DNA of 44,303 nt, taken from positions 52,206-96,508 of the forward strand of contig DDAL01000028.1 of the NCBI GenBank assembly GCA_002332615.1, written 5' to 3'. Positions 1 through 8,224 of the stretch are shown here, piece after piece. The translations under genes and the position numbers were made by a program. The notes beneath the pieces are model-generated. The model had not been told where the DNA came from, searched no databases, and was given only the letters and a program-made list of their open reading frames with translations. The stretch's first letter is position 1, and each line of letters starts with the position of its first letter. This DNA comes from Sphingobacteriaceae bacterium UBA2059 (lineage in GTDB: Bacteria > Bacteroidota > Bacteroidia > Sphingobacteriales > Sphingobacteriaceae).

Positions 1-896
1 TAAATGGCTGCTGCCGCAGCATCTTTAAGTACCTCCATTGACTCAATGTCGTTAGGGTTCACACTGCTTATAGAGCCCGGAAATCCGTCGATGATGTATA
101 AGGGTTCGTTGCTTCCAAAGGTGCTTACTCCTCTAATTTTTACCGAAGGAGCCGAACCAGCAATGCCACTGCTTTTTTGTACGTTAACACCGGCTACCAC
201 ACCTTGTATTGCTTCAGCAGGATTGCTGGTGGCGCGGGAAGCAATTTCCTTGGTATCAACCGAAGACAGCGAACCCGTGAGATCGCTCTTTCTCAGCGTT
301 CCGTATCCTATAACCACCACTTCATCCAGCACTTTATTATCCTCCTTAAGTACCACATTTATAAGCGGGCGGTCCTGTACCTTCAGTTCCTGGCTTTCAT
401 AGCCAACATAGGTAACCACCAGGGTTTCGCCGGTGGCAGCATCAAGCTCAAAGCCTCCGTTCATATCAGTAAGAGTACCGCGGGTGGTACCTTTAATAAG
501 TACGCTTACGCCAATTAAAGCTTCTCCCTTTTCATCTTTTACAATCCCTTTTATACGTCTTAACTGTGCCGACGCGTGGGAGACAGCTTTTACCGGCTTT
601 TTTAGAATTACCTTGCTTGATGATATTTCATGAGATATGGGCAAATTGCTGAAAGCCTTATCAAGCAGGGTATTAATGCTTGCCGCTTTTTCATTCACAG
701 ATATACGCTTGCTGTCGTCAACATCAAGGTTACTGTACATAAAAGAGTAGCCATATTTTTTCTCGACGGTTGTAAAGAACTCCTTGAGAGTTACATTTTT
801 CATCGAGAGGTCTATTTTGTTCTTTACCTGCGCAGAAACCTGCAGGCCAAAGCAAACAACAAATAGAACGCAAAGTGAACATACATGTCTTCGCAT
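1..896 (-). CDS. SusC/RagA-family TonB-dependent receptor with STN domain, N-terminal part (runs off the left edge)
   Basis: Open reading frame from ATG at 896 to the window edge, 298 complete codons without a stop. It starts with a signal peptide (MRRHVCSLCVLFVVC..., ending near VSAQ), followed by an STN (secretin/TonB short N-terminal) domain at about residues 25-80, a carboxypeptidase-regulatory-like domain at about 115-190 (KGIVKDEKGEALIGV) and a TonB-box-like DEVVVIGYG at 191-199. The start of the plug domain follows. The family forms outer-membrane TonB-driven importers that pair with a SusD lipoprotein. The STN domain normally contacts a FecR-type anti-sigma factor in the periplasm, and such a gene lies immediately upstream, so the three-gene sigma/anti-sigma/receptor set is consistent. 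The barrel and any partner SusD lie outside the window, so the substrate cannot be stated. Confidence 0.93.
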   Translation of the reverse strand, partial: MRRHVCSLCVLFVVCFGLQVSAQVKNKIDLSMKNVTLKEFFTTVEKKYGYSFMYSNLDVDDSKRISVNEKAASINTLLDKAFSNLPISHEISSSKVILKKPVKAVSHASAQLRRIKGIVKDEKGEALIGVSVLIKGTTRGTLTDMNGGFELDAATGETLVVTYVGYESQELKVQDRPLINVVLKEDNKVLDEVVVIGYGTLRKSDLTGSLSSVDTKEIASRATSNPAEAIQGVVAGVNVQKSSGIAGSAPSVKIRGVSTFGSNEPLYIIDGFPGSISSVNPNDIESMEVLKDAAAAAI

Positions 897-1011
897 AATG
901 ATTTAATTTTTCGTTTAATACAAGGTTTTTTAAAAGCAGCGCCACCGGCTGTTTTTAAGCTTTTAAATGATTAGAAATTGCAGTTGAGTATGATTAATTT
1001 GAGTTTAAGTA

Positions 1012-2013
1012 TTATTTGTACTGTATAGTAACCTCCTTTCCGTCTATGGTATACTCAATAGGGGTGATTTTTTTAAACAAGCTTAAAAGTTCTCTAAGCG
1101 ATTCGGTTTTTACCGAGAAGCTATACTTTTGCATGTCATCGGGATTAATCAGCCTGATGTCAACCCCATACCAGCGTTCGAGTTTTTTAGCCACCTCTCG
1201 TATGCCTGCATTGCTAAACCTTACTTCGTTCTGCATCCATATCAGGTCTGTGTCTGCATCTACTTTATTGAGACTATACTTGAGGGTAGTGGGCGATATC
1301 CTTAAAAAGTCTTGAGGCTTCATGTCGGTAAGGTGCCTGCCATTTTTGGCCATAACGGCTATCCGTCCTCTTACAAGAGAAACGTCAATATTTTTATCAT
1401 CCGGATAGGCCGATACATTAAAGGCAGTACCTTTAACTACCACGTTAATTTTGGAAGTATTGACAATAAACTTCTTGTGCTCGTCCTTCTTTACGTCAAA
1501 AAAAGCTTCCCCCTGCAGGTTCAGTTCCCGACTGTCTCTATTAAAAGCACCTGTGTAAGACAGCCTTGAACCGGAGTTAAGCCATACCTTTGTTCCATCT
1601 GGCAGCGTCATCTGCATTTTCTGGCCTTGCATGGTTTGAACAAGAGTGATCGATTTGGATAAATGCTCTTTTTCCATATAGTCTCTCAAGGCAAAAAATG
1701 TCCATACCGTCACCAAACTCAGCATAGCTGCAATACTGGCGCTGCGCAGCACGAAGCGCCTTGAATAAAGTTTTACTATTGCCTTTTGGCCCAGCTGCGA
1801 GGCTATTTTGCTCCACGTACGGCCCTTGTCCGGATAAATGTATGCGTCGGGAGTCTCCTTCACGTTCAGCCATTCCTCTTTTAAGCGGTTAAATAGCTGC
1901 TCGTTTTTTTCGGAACTATAGATCCATCCTTCAACCGCTGCCAGTTCTTCAGGTCTGCATTCCTGTCTTAAATACCGGGCCAGTTCCTCATAAGGCACAC
2001 GTCCGTTCGTCAT
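1012..2013 (-). CDS. FecR-family anti-sigma factor
   Basis: 333 residues from ATG at 2013. An in-frame ATG at 2046 would add 11 residues, but only the 2013 start has a purine-rich site (AAGGAAAAACC) just before it. The cytoplasmic N-terminal part (about 1-85) would bind the ECF sigma factor. One membrane segment lies at about 88-110 (SASIAAMLSLVTVWTFFAL). A periplasmic FecR domain follows (LPDGTKVWLNSGSRL, GEAFFDVKKDE), then a C-terminal DUF4974-like region (FKKITPIEYTIDGKEVTIQYK). These proteins hold their sigma factor inactive until the cognate STN-bearing receptor signals ligand binding. The STN-type SusC is 115 bases downstream and the sigma gene is upstream beyond an oppositely oriented acetyltransferase gene. 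Confidence 0.93.
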   Translation of the reverse strand: MTNGRVPYEELARYLRQECRPEELAAVEGWIYSSEKNEQLFNRLKEEWLNVKETPDAYIYPDKGRTWSKIASQLGQKAIVKLYSRRFVLRSASIAAMLSLVTVWTFFALRDYMEKEHLSKSITLVQTMQGQKMQMTLPDGTKVWLNSGSRLSYTGAFNRDSRELNLQGEAFFDVKKDEHKKFIVNTSKINVVVKGTAFNVSAYPDDKNIDVSLVRGRIAVMAKNGRHLTDMKPQDFLRISPTTLKYSLNKVDADTDLIWMQNEVRFSNAGIREVAKKLERWYGVDIRLINPDDMQKYSFSVKTESLRELLSLFKKITPIEYTIDGKEVTIQYK

Positions 2014-2110
2014 GGTTTTTCCTTTTCGTTTAATTGATAGACACACAAAGAAGACAAAACCCCTAAAAGAAACTAGTATTTATGCTGCTGTTTTTTACAT
2101 TAGCCGGTTA

Positions 2111-2560
2111 ATGATAAGAGCCTGTACCAAAAAAGACCTGGATGAACTTGTGCATATCTGGCTGGAAGCGTCAGTGCTTGCACATCCCTTTATATCGCCT
2201 GCATTCTGGCATAGCCAGGCGGTGTCCATGCGGGAGGTCTACATTCCATCGGCCACTACCTATGTGTATACAGACGGAGAATCAAAACCTTTAGCTTTTA
2301 TTTCAATGCGCCATAATTGCATTGAAGCACTTTTCGTATCGGCAGCTAGCCAAAGGAGGGGAATTGGATTTGCCCTGATTGACTATGCAAAGCAGCTCTA
2401 CCCCAGGCTAAGCCTGAAAGTTTATGCAGAAAACGAAAGCGCTTTGACCTTTTACCTTAAGCAGGGTTTTAAAATAGAAAGAGAAGTAACAGAGGCCCAA
2501 ACCGGTCATCGCGAATTTAGTATGACCTATACATCTCGAAACCAGCTAGATAAACAATGA
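2111..2560 (+). CDS. GNAT-family N-acetyltransferase (YjaB-like)
   Basis: 149 residues from ATG at 2111, reading MIRACTKKDLDELVHIWLEASVL. The frame is open further upstream, but this methionine sits where GNAT proteins normally begin. The acetyl-CoA loop is visible as SAASQRRGIGFALIDYA (Q/RxxGxG/A), followed by the typical NESALTFYLKQGFK segment. The arrangement resembles E. coli YjaB as remembered; the substrate is unknown. The gene lies between the sigma and anti-sigma genes on the opposite strand, and its 3' end overlaps the 3' end of the sigma gene by 15 bases (2546-2560). Divergent from the anti-sigma gene, with about 97 bases between the two starts. No clear ribosome binding site was seen. 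Confidence 0.88.
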   Translation: MIRACTKKDLDELVHIWLEASVLAHPFISPAFWHSQAVSMREVYIPSATTYVYTDGESKPLAFISMRHNCIEALFVSAASQRRGIGFALIDYAKQLYPRLSLKVYAENESALTFYLKQGFKIEREVTEAQTGHREFSMTYTSRNQLDKQ

Positions 2561-3169
2561 ATTGCCAAACAGCTCGTTAACTATAAGACAGGCATTAGGG
2601 GTAATAAGCAGGCTAAGCTGTATAAAGGACCTCCCCGGTTGTCGGTAGTAGAGCGTGATATAAGATCTTATTTTTTTGAGGGCAATAGACATCTGAGCCT
2701 CAACCGTTTTAACCGAAAGACCTTTTTCAAAGGCTATCTCCCTGTACGTTTTATGTCCGCGCTTACTCATGTTAAAAATATCGCGGCAAACAGCAGGCAA
2801 AGTGTCAACTGCTTTTTCGTAAACAGAGTAGAACTCATCCATGTTTACACAATCGCTGGCTTTTTGCTTTTCCAGTTCGCTCAATGCCCATTTCTCAGCC
2901 AGTACCGAGCGGTTATGCTCATTGCGCAGGTAGTTAAGCATGCGGTTGCGGGCGGCAGTATATAAATAGGTTTTAATGAAAAAGATATTAACCGTATCCC
3001 TGTCTTCCCAAAGCTTTATGAAGATATCCTGGATAATATCTTCAATCAGATCCTGGTCGTGCGTGTAATAATTTAGAAAAGTACACACAGCTTCAAAATG
3101 CTGATGAAACAGCAGTTCAATTGTTTCCTCCGTAATTACAATTTTTTCGTTATCAAATAACATGGCCAT
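2546..3169 (-). CDS. RNA polymerase ECF sigma-70 factor (Bacteroidota type)
   Basis: 207 residues. Region 2 is visible at about 25-95 (DLIEDIIQDIFIKLWEDRDTV followed by YTAARNRMLNYLRN). Region 4 is at about 120-180, with a helix-turn-helix reading YREIAFEKGLSVKTVEAQMSIALKKIRSYI. These are hallmarks of ECF factors that control TonB-dependent transport genes in Bacteroidota. Met3 at 3163 is an equally possible start. A TTG-N17-TAAATTTG promoter lies at 3249-3276. Its regulator is presumably the FecR protein encoded downstream and its target the SusC gene at the left edge; this is inferred from the usual gene order. The tail after region 4 (about residues 183-207) is unremarkable. Confidence 0.93.
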   Translation of the reverse strand: MAMLFDNEKIVITEETIELLFHQHFEAVCTFLNYYTHDQDLIEDIIQDIFIKLWEDRDTVNIFFIKTYLYTAARNRMLNYLRNEHNRSVLAEKWALSELEKQKASDCVNMDEFYSVYEKAVDTLPAVCRDIFNMSKRGHKTYREIAFEKGLSVKTVEAQMSIALKKIRSYITLYYRQPGRSFIQLSLLITPNACLIVNELFGNSLFI

Positions 3170-3478
3170 TACATGCAGGAAGAAAGTTGTAAGCGTTTAA
3201 TTTAAGGGGTTTGCCGGAATTCTAAGTTATGCAATCAAAGCATTGATTCAAATTTATTCGTAAGATAGTTTTTCAATGGTGTGTAACAGGAGCCCAACCG
3301 CCGGGGCACAGGCAAGTCATGCGTGCATATAGTGGCCTCGATGCAGGCAGCTTAAATGCAGGTTAAAACATGGGTGCATCATGGCTACATCACGGCTGCA
3401 CCCCGGATGCATGCCCTTGCAGATTAGTCCTTTTTCTGCAGCGGGCCAACGGATCAGAGCTCCTTGTGAGTGATGCGT
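3170..3478. other. 309-base gene-free stretch, TGCA-rich
   Basis: This lies between the sigma gene start and the fmt stop, both on the minus strand. No convincing coding region was found. It holds the sigma promoter at 3249-3276 and a dense set of TGCA tetramers between about 3320 and 3440. It also holds an inverted repeat, GGGTGCA at 3372-3378 against TGCACCC at 3397-3403. That pair could be a weak fmt terminator, but it lacks a clear T-run. Confidence 0.4.
3249..3276 (-). promoter_or_regulatory. Candidate Bacteroidota promoter for the ECF sigma gene
   Basis: Read on the minus strand: TTG (3276-3274), 17 bases, then TAAATTTG (3256-3249), which matches the TAnnTTTG -7 element exactly. Transcription would start near 3242, giving a leader of about 70 bases before the sigma gene. 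Assignment is by consensus only. Confidence 0.5.
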
Positions 3479-4411
3479 TTAAAGCTTATGCCCTCTCAAA
3501 AACTCTTCAATACCCATTCGCTTTTTTCCTTCCAGCTGTACCTCCAGCAGATCGATATAGCCATTGCTGCAGGCAAATCGCAGGTAGGTTTTCCCGTCGC
3601 TCAGGGGCGATCCGGCGCTTGCAGCTACCGGGCCTTCAATACAGGCCGAACGATAAATTTTGAGTGTTTTTCCTCCAAGGGTGGTGTAGGCTGCGGGGTA
3701 GGGGCTCAGGCCACGTATGCGGTTATGAAGGCTGCGGGCGGTTTGGTTCCAGTCCAGCAGGCAGTCTTCTTTAAAGAGTTTGGGTGCATGTCTGGCTTGT
3801 TCGCCCCTGGCAAGCAGGGGCTCCTGCGGCATTTCGTGGTAACTGCCGCTTTCAATTGCCTTTACTGTTTCCACCAGAAGCCCGGCCCCTGTAAGCATTA
3901 GCTTATCATGCACGTCGCCGGCAGTTTCGTCTTCGCTGATAGTCACTTTCCGGTTAAAAAGAATGTCTCCGGTATCTATTTCGTGCTTAAGTTTAAAGGT
4001 GGTTACTCCGGTCTCTGTTTCTCCGTTTATCACCGCCCAGTTTATGGGTGCAGCACCGCGGTATTGAGGCAGCAGGGAGGCGTGGAGATTTATGGTTCCA
4101 TGCGGAGGCATGTTCCATATGCGTTCGGGCAGCATTCTAAACGCTACTACCACCTGCAAGTCGGCTCTGTAGCTTTTCAATTCTTCAGCAAAGGCAGGGT
4201 CTTTTAACTTTTTTGGTTGCAAAACCGGAATGCCGTGCTCAAGCGCATACACCTTTACGGCCGACTGATGCAGCTTGCGACCGCGGCCGGCCGGCTTATC
4301 GGCCGATGTTACTACCGCTACTACATTTACCCCGGCTTTCAATAAGGCATCGAGCGATGCTACTGCAAACTCGGGGGTTCCCATAAATACTACTCTCATG
4401 TTTTCTTTCAT
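3479..4411 (-). CDS. fmt: Methionyl-tRNA formyltransferase
   Basis: 310 residues. It formylates Met-tRNAi using 10-formyl-tetrahydrofolate, making the initiator fMet-tRNA in the cytoplasm. The N-terminal Rossmann part starts with RVVFMGTPEFAV and continues with the AGRGRK loop. The catalytic signature is INLHASLLPQYRGAAPINWA, with Asn108 and His110, plus Asp146 in HEIDTGD. A C-terminal OB-like domain follows. Length is normal for the family. A second ATG at 4399 (reading MRVVFMG) has a weak purine stretch (GAAAG) before it and could be the real start, giving 306 residues. Divergent from the ABC permease gene, with 89 bases between. Confidence 0.96.
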   Translation of the reverse strand: MKENMRVVFMGTPEFAVASLDALLKAGVNVVAVVTSADKPAGRGRKLHQSAVKVYALEHGIPVLQPKKLKDPAFAEELKSYRADLQVVVAFRMLPERIWNMPPHGTINLHASLLPQYRGAAPINWAVINGETETGVTTFKLKHEIDTGDILFNRKVTISEDETAGDVHDKLMLTGAGLLVETVKAIESGSYHEMPQEPLLARGEQARHAPKLFKEDCLLDWNQTARSLHNRIRGLSPYPAAYTTLGGKTLKIYRSACIEGPVAASAGSPLSDGKTYLRFACSNGYIDLLEVQLEGKKRMGIEEFLRGHKL

Positions 4412-4500
4412 TTGTCAGTATGATGCATTATTGTTTGTCGCCCGTTTTCAGCTCCAGCCGGTATTTTTTGCATCTTTGCTAAAATACAAAAAAGAAGGAT

Positions 4501-5721
4501 TTGAATTTACCAGCGTACATTGCCAGGCGCATAACACTCAGCTCTAACCGCACGTTTTCGAAACTTAGCGTGCGCATTGCCATAGCAGGCATTATGCTGA
4601 GCGTTGCTGTAATGATCTTGTCGCTGGCAGTGGTTAGAGGCTTTAAAAGCGAGATCCGCAACAAAATCAGGGGCTTTTCGGGCGACGTGGTCGTGCTGCG
4701 CAACGATCTGAACTCGTCTTACGAAACAAGTCCGTTCAGTCTTCATGCAGATACCCTTGAGCGCATCCGCAGGTTGTCTAACGTAGAGTGGATCCAGCCC
4801 TATGCTATAAAGCCCGGTATCATCAATGTGAATAATGAAATAGAAGGGGTAGTGCTCAAGGGTGTCGACCCTACCTATCACTGGGATCAGTTTAGCTCCT
4901 CCCTGGTTTCGGGCCGTGTAATTGATTTTAAAGACAGTGTTAAGGCAGCAAAAGAAATTGTGCTGTCAAAACACATTGCCGATAAGCTTCATCTAAAAGC
5001 GGGCGATGATTTTTTAATGTATTTTGTGCAGCAGCCCATCCGCAAACGCAAATTTACTATTGTAGGTATTTATGATTTGGGGGTAGAAGAGGTTGACAAA
5101 ATGTATGTGCTCGGCGATATAAACCTGTTAAGGCGCTTAAATAGGTGGAGCCCCGCGCAGGTTGGCGGTTATGAAATACGGCTAAACGATTTTAATATGC
5201 TGCAACGCAGCACCTATGCCGTGTCAGATGAGCTGCCTGTCAATATAAGGCCTGTACCCGTTACCGATTATTATTCGTCTATTTTTCAATGGCTCTCCCT
5301 GCTTGATGTTAATACCCAGGTTATTCTTGTCCTTATGATGGCGGTAGGTGTTATCAATATGGTTTCGGCCCTGCTAATTATTATTTTGGAACGCACCGGT
5401 ATGATTGGTATTTTGAAAGCGCTGGGCAGCACCAACCGGCAAATTCAAGCCATCTTTCTTCTTAACGCAGCCTATCTTATAGGCATAGGGTTGCTTTTGG
5501 GAAATATACTGGGCGTAGGCTTGTCGGTTATTCAGCATAAAACTCATTTCTTTAAGCTGGAAGAAGCCTCCTATTACATGTCTTTCGTTCCTATAGAGCT
5601 GAGAATTAGCGATCTGGTGGTCTTAAATTGTGCAACACTTCTTATATGCATGCTGGTACTGCTAGTCCCTTCTGCGCTTGTTGCCAAAATATCTCCCATT
5701 AAAACAATCGCTTTTAAATAA
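4501..5721 (+). CDS. ABC transporter permease, LolC/LolE (FtsX) family
   Basis: 406 residues, starting at a TTG codon. An in-frame stop at 4480-4482 leaves no upstream ATG, and the sequence begins where this family begins (NLPAYIARR). GAAGGA lies just before the TTG but very close to it. There is one N-terminal membrane helix (about 24-47), a large periplasmic domain (about 50-260), and three C-terminal helices (about 268-298, 315-345, 365-400) forming the FtsX domain. LolC/E proteins extract lipoproteins from the inner membrane, with a separate ATPase LolD. A close MacB-like paralogue is the alternative. No ATPase gene is adjacent, so the partner must be elsewhere. Confidence 0.88.
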   Translation: MNLPAYIARRITLSSNRTFSKLSVRIAIAGIMLSVAVMILSLAVVRGFKSEIRNKIRGFSGDVVVLRNDLNSSYETSPFSLHADTLERIRRLSNVEWIQPYAIKPGIINVNNEIEGVVLKGVDPTYHWDQFSSSLVSGRVIDFKDSVKAAKEIVLSKHIADKLHLKAGDDFLMYFVQQPIRKRKFTIVGIYDLGVEEVDKMYVLGDINLLRRLNRWSPAQVGGYEIRLNDFNMLQRSTYAVSDELPVNIRPVPVTDYYSSIFQWLSLLDVNTQVILVLMMAVGVINMVSALLIIILERTGMIGILKALGSTNRQIQAIFLLNAAYLIGIGLLLGNILGVGLSVIQHKTHFFKLEEASYYMSFVPIELRISDLVVLNCATLLICMLVLLVPSALVAKISPIKTIAFK

Positions 5722-5747
5722 TCTGCCGGGCCTTAATACTCATTTTT

Positions 5748-6560
5748 TCAGAGCTTATGCGCCTTGGCTTCGTTCCAGTAAACATCCATTTCAGCAAGGC
5801 TCATGTCCTGTAATTGCTTGCCTGCTTCTGCAGCTTTCTGCTCCAGGTAGGTGAACCTCCTGATAAACTTTCGATTGGTTTTTTCGAGGGCGTTTTCCGG
5901 GTTGATATTTATAAACCGTGCATAGTTAATTAAAGAGAAAAGCAGATCGCCGAATTCGTTTTCAGCCTCTTCGGTGTCAATAAGTGTTTGACTTTCGGTA
6001 TTAAATTGTTCCTTAAATTCATTCAGTTCTTCTTCCACCTTTTTCCATACCTGCACTTTTTCTTCCCAGTCAAAGCCTATGCCTTTAACTTTTTCCTGTA
6101 TGCGCGAGGCCTTTACCAGCGCCGGCAGCGAAGAGGGTACGCCACCCAGTACGGACTTGTTTCCCTGTTTTAGCTTAATCTGTTCCCAGTTTCGCTTCAC
6201 TTCCTCCTCTGTATCGGCTGTTACATCACCATAAATATGAGGGTGTCTTACAATTAGTTTGTCGCAGGCCGAGTTCAGTACTTCTTTAATATCAAACTTT
6301 CCCTCTTCCGACGCTATGCGGGCGTAGAAGGTAAGATGGAGCATAATATCGCCCAGCTCTTTTTTAATTTCATCGTAATCCTGTTCCAGTATGGCATCCG
6401 ATAGTTCATAGGTTTCCTCAATTGTCAGATGCCGCAGGCTTTCCATTGTTTGCTTTTTGTCCCATGGACATTGCTCTCTTAAGGTGTTAAGTACAGTAAG
6501 CAAGCGTTTAAAGGCGCCGGTATCGGTATCTGCATAGGCAGGTGGAATGTTTCTGGCCAT
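5748..6560 (-). CDS. mazG: Nucleoside triphosphate pyrophosphohydrolase MazG
   Basis: 270 residues, close to the length of E. coli MazG. It hydrolyses (d)NTPs to the monophosphate and pyrophosphate. The first MazG domain is at about 30-110 with CPWDKKQTMESLRHLTIEETYEL and EIKKELGDIMLHL, which carry the metal-binding acidic residues. The second, at about 165-240, contains EEAENEFGDLLFSLINYAR. Convergent with the permease gene, 26 bases apart. A terminator-like hairpin for the peptidase gene upstream lies at 6643-6680. Confidence 0.96.
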   Translation of the reverse strand: MARNIPPAYADTDTGAFKRLLTVLNTLREQCPWDKKQTMESLRHLTIEETYELSDAILEQDYDEIKKELGDIMLHLTFYARIASEEGKFDIKEVLNSACDKLIVRHPHIYGDVTADTEEEVKRNWEQIKLKQGNKSVLGGVPSSLPALVKASRIQEKVKGIGFDWEEKVQVWKKVEEELNEFKEQFNTESQTLIDTEEAENEFGDLLFSLINYARFININPENALEKTNRKFIRRFTYLEQKAAEAGKQLQDMSLAEMDVYWNEAKAHKL

Positions 6561-6642
6561 TATTTTTTGCTGCTAAATTAACGTTTATAAGCATATCTGT
6601 GCAAGAGGCTGCTTTTAAACGGATTGGATGGGGCAATCTATA

Positions 6643-6680
6643 TAGAAAAGGCCGGTCCTGAGAGGAACCGGCCTTTTCTA
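6643..6680 (-). terminator. Intrinsic terminator of the C1 peptidase gene
   Basis: Near-perfect hairpin with arms TAGAAAAGGCCGGT (6643-6656) and ACCGGCCTTTTCTA (6667-6680). The stem can extend inward through CCT/AGG. It lies 22 bases past the peptidase stop codon on the minus strand. The arms supply short T-runs on both strands, so it may act in both directions. Confidence 0.75.
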
Positions 6681-6702
6681 TGTTTTAAGGGTTCAGAATG
6701 GC

Positions 6703-7890
6703 TTACACAGCAAGTTTTTTCTTCATTTGTGTGGTCAGAGCATTCTTGTTAATCATAAAGGACGTTGTTTTAAACTTCACATAGTTTTTTGTTACGTAAA
6801 GGAAACCTTTGTAATCGTTGCTGGCACCCCAGGAGTTTTTTACTATGTAATAGTCCTTGCCGATTTGATCTTTGGCAATGCCTACAATGTGCATTCCGTG
6901 GTCATCAGTCGTGTTGTAGTTGTCGAACTCTGCCTGGCGCAGCTCGGGAGTAATGGTGCGTTCGGGTTTAGGGCCGGCAAACAGGCCAGCCTTTTCGGTA
7001 TCGGTCATCTTTTCAAAGGGCTTTTCAGGTACATAAGCCACACCATTTTTCCAGCTAAAGTTCTTTTCGCTTACATCAGTTCCCCAGGCCACTGTGTAAC
7101 CGTTCTTCAATGCATGGTCAATAATGTCGGTCATCTCGTCCAGCTGTACATTGTATACCTGTCCGAACGCCCAGTTGTCCGGAACCAACAGGGTAAATTT
7201 GCTATAGTAAGGGTGTTCCATAAAAGAAGTTATTTCGATGTAGTCGGCAGGGTTAAGGCCGATCACTTCGTTCGCAAAGCTTTGCGGCGTGTAGGTTTTG
7301 CCTTTATAAGCAAAGTTTTTTGGTACCTCGCCCAGATAAGAATCGGTAGCGGCTGTAAATGCCTTAAGCCAGTTAGGCGTCAGGCTTCCGTTAGGATTTT
7401 TCACCAGCGCCATAAGCATGGCATCGGTAACCGCGCGCATCTCTGCAAGTTTATTGCGCTCCGTTCCGTAATTAAGCCCCGTATAGACTTCGTTTGGAAG
7501 TGCGCCGTACCGGGCATACATGTTAATAACGTCATGGCTTGCGCCGCCATCGCCCAGAGAAACAGCGCCCTGCATACGTACATAGTTCTTTGCTTTTTCA
7601 ATATAAGCACAGCGGGCCGTATACAAAGGAGATATTTCGACCGGTTTTTTTCCTTTCTTCATCATTTCTGACTCAAGGAATGAGTTTGTAGAATAACTCC
7701 AGCAAGTGCCCGATGAGCCCTGATCCTTAATTGAAGTGGTTTCGAGGTTAATGACATCGGTAAAAGTAAATGCCTGCTTACTGTTTTCTGTTTGATTGTT
7801 CTTTAAAGAATTAACCAGGTTGTCCTGAGCAAAGGACACCTGCGCAGCCATAGCGAAGACGGCTGATAACATAAGTGGTTTTATTTTCAT
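6703..7890 (-). CDS. Secreted C1-family cysteine peptidase (bleomycin hydrolase / PepC-like)
   Basis: 395 residues with a signal peptide (MKIKPLMLSAVFAMAAQVSFAQ), so it is predicted to be periplasmic or secreted. The papain-fold triad is visible: Gln57 and Cys63 in KDQGSSGTCWSY, His331 in DDHGMHIVG, and Asn352 in VKNSWG. The order and spacing match the C1B (bleomycin hydrolase / aminopeptidase C) branch, where a C-terminal arm often limits the enzyme to exo-cleavage; here the C-terminus is TQMKKKLAV. Most family members described in bacteria such as Lactobacillus are cytoplasmic, so an exported copy is notable but occurs in Bacteroidota. It is divergent from the S8/S9/SusCD operon, suggesting a shared role in protein breakdown (inference). 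Confidence 0.9.
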   Translation of the reverse strand: MKIKPLMLSAVFAMAAQVSFAQDNLVNSLKNNQTENSKQAFTFTDVINLETTSIKDQGSSGTCWSYSTNSFLESEMMKKGKKPVEISPLYTARCAYIEKAKNYVRMQGAVSLGDGGASHDVINMYARYGALPNEVYTGLNYGTERNKLAEMRAVTDAMLMALVKNPNGSLTPNWLKAFTAATDSYLGEVPKNFAYKGKTYTPQSFANEVIGLNPADYIEITSFMEHPYYSKFTLLVPDNWAFGQVYNVQLDEMTDIIDHALKNGYTVAWGTDVSEKNFSWKNGVAYVPEKPFEKMTDTEKAGLFAGPKPERTITPELRQAEFDNYNTTDDHGMHIVGIAKDQIGKDYYIVKNSWGASNDYKGFLYVTKNYVKFKTTSFMINKNALTTQMKKKLAV

Positions 7891-8224
7891 ATATGAATCA
7901 GTGACAAATGTATTAGCCAGGCTTTATTGTGCCTGAATGAAAAAATAAATATAAGACAATTATTTCAATAGAAAGCCTTATTGATGTTAACAATCAATGC
8001 CTGTAATTGACAAATCGTTAATAAAAATGATAAAGTATTATGAAATGATAGGATTTAATAGGATATTCGAAGCGAGGTTGCAAATGCTTACGACATGTTT
8101 GCGTTTTTAGCTCTTTTTAAGGTCTTAAAAGCTAATGGAAGTGTGGCTAATGACTGTGATGCGAGAATGATACTGCTAAATTGTTTTATTAGTAACAGCC
8201 AGCGGTTGTTCTGTTATGTTTTAA
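7891..8224. other. 334-base divergent intergenic region
   Basis: Between the C1 peptidase (minus) and the S8 peptidase (plus). No gene was found. An imperfect palindrome, ATTGAT-GTTAAC-AATCAAT, lies at 7980-7998 and could be an operator. A TAnnTTTG match for the minus strand (7912-7905) lies only 14 bases from the peptidase ATG and has no -33 element at usable spacing, so it is not called as a promoter. Confidence 0.35.

Noticed and set aside
931..957. Hairpin between the anti-sigma and SusC genes as a terminator or attenuator
   Set aside because: The stem is short and interrupted, and both genes are expected to be co-regulated.
3233..3248. AATCAA-AGCA-TTGATT inverted repeat near the sigma promoter
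   Set aside because: Only six base pairs in AT-rich DNA, likely by chance.
3470..3901. Plus-strand open frame of 143 codons opposite fmt
   Set aside because: Shadow of the well-conserved fmt frame with no domain or start site.
6727..7671. Long plus-strand open frame (314 codons) opposite the C1 peptidase
   Set aside because: It is a mirror of the conserved peptidase frame, has no recognisable domain, and lacks a start signal.
7905..7912. TACATTTG (minus strand) as promoter of the C1 peptidase
   Set aside because: It lies 14 bases from the ATG and no TTG occurs 17-23 bases further upstream.
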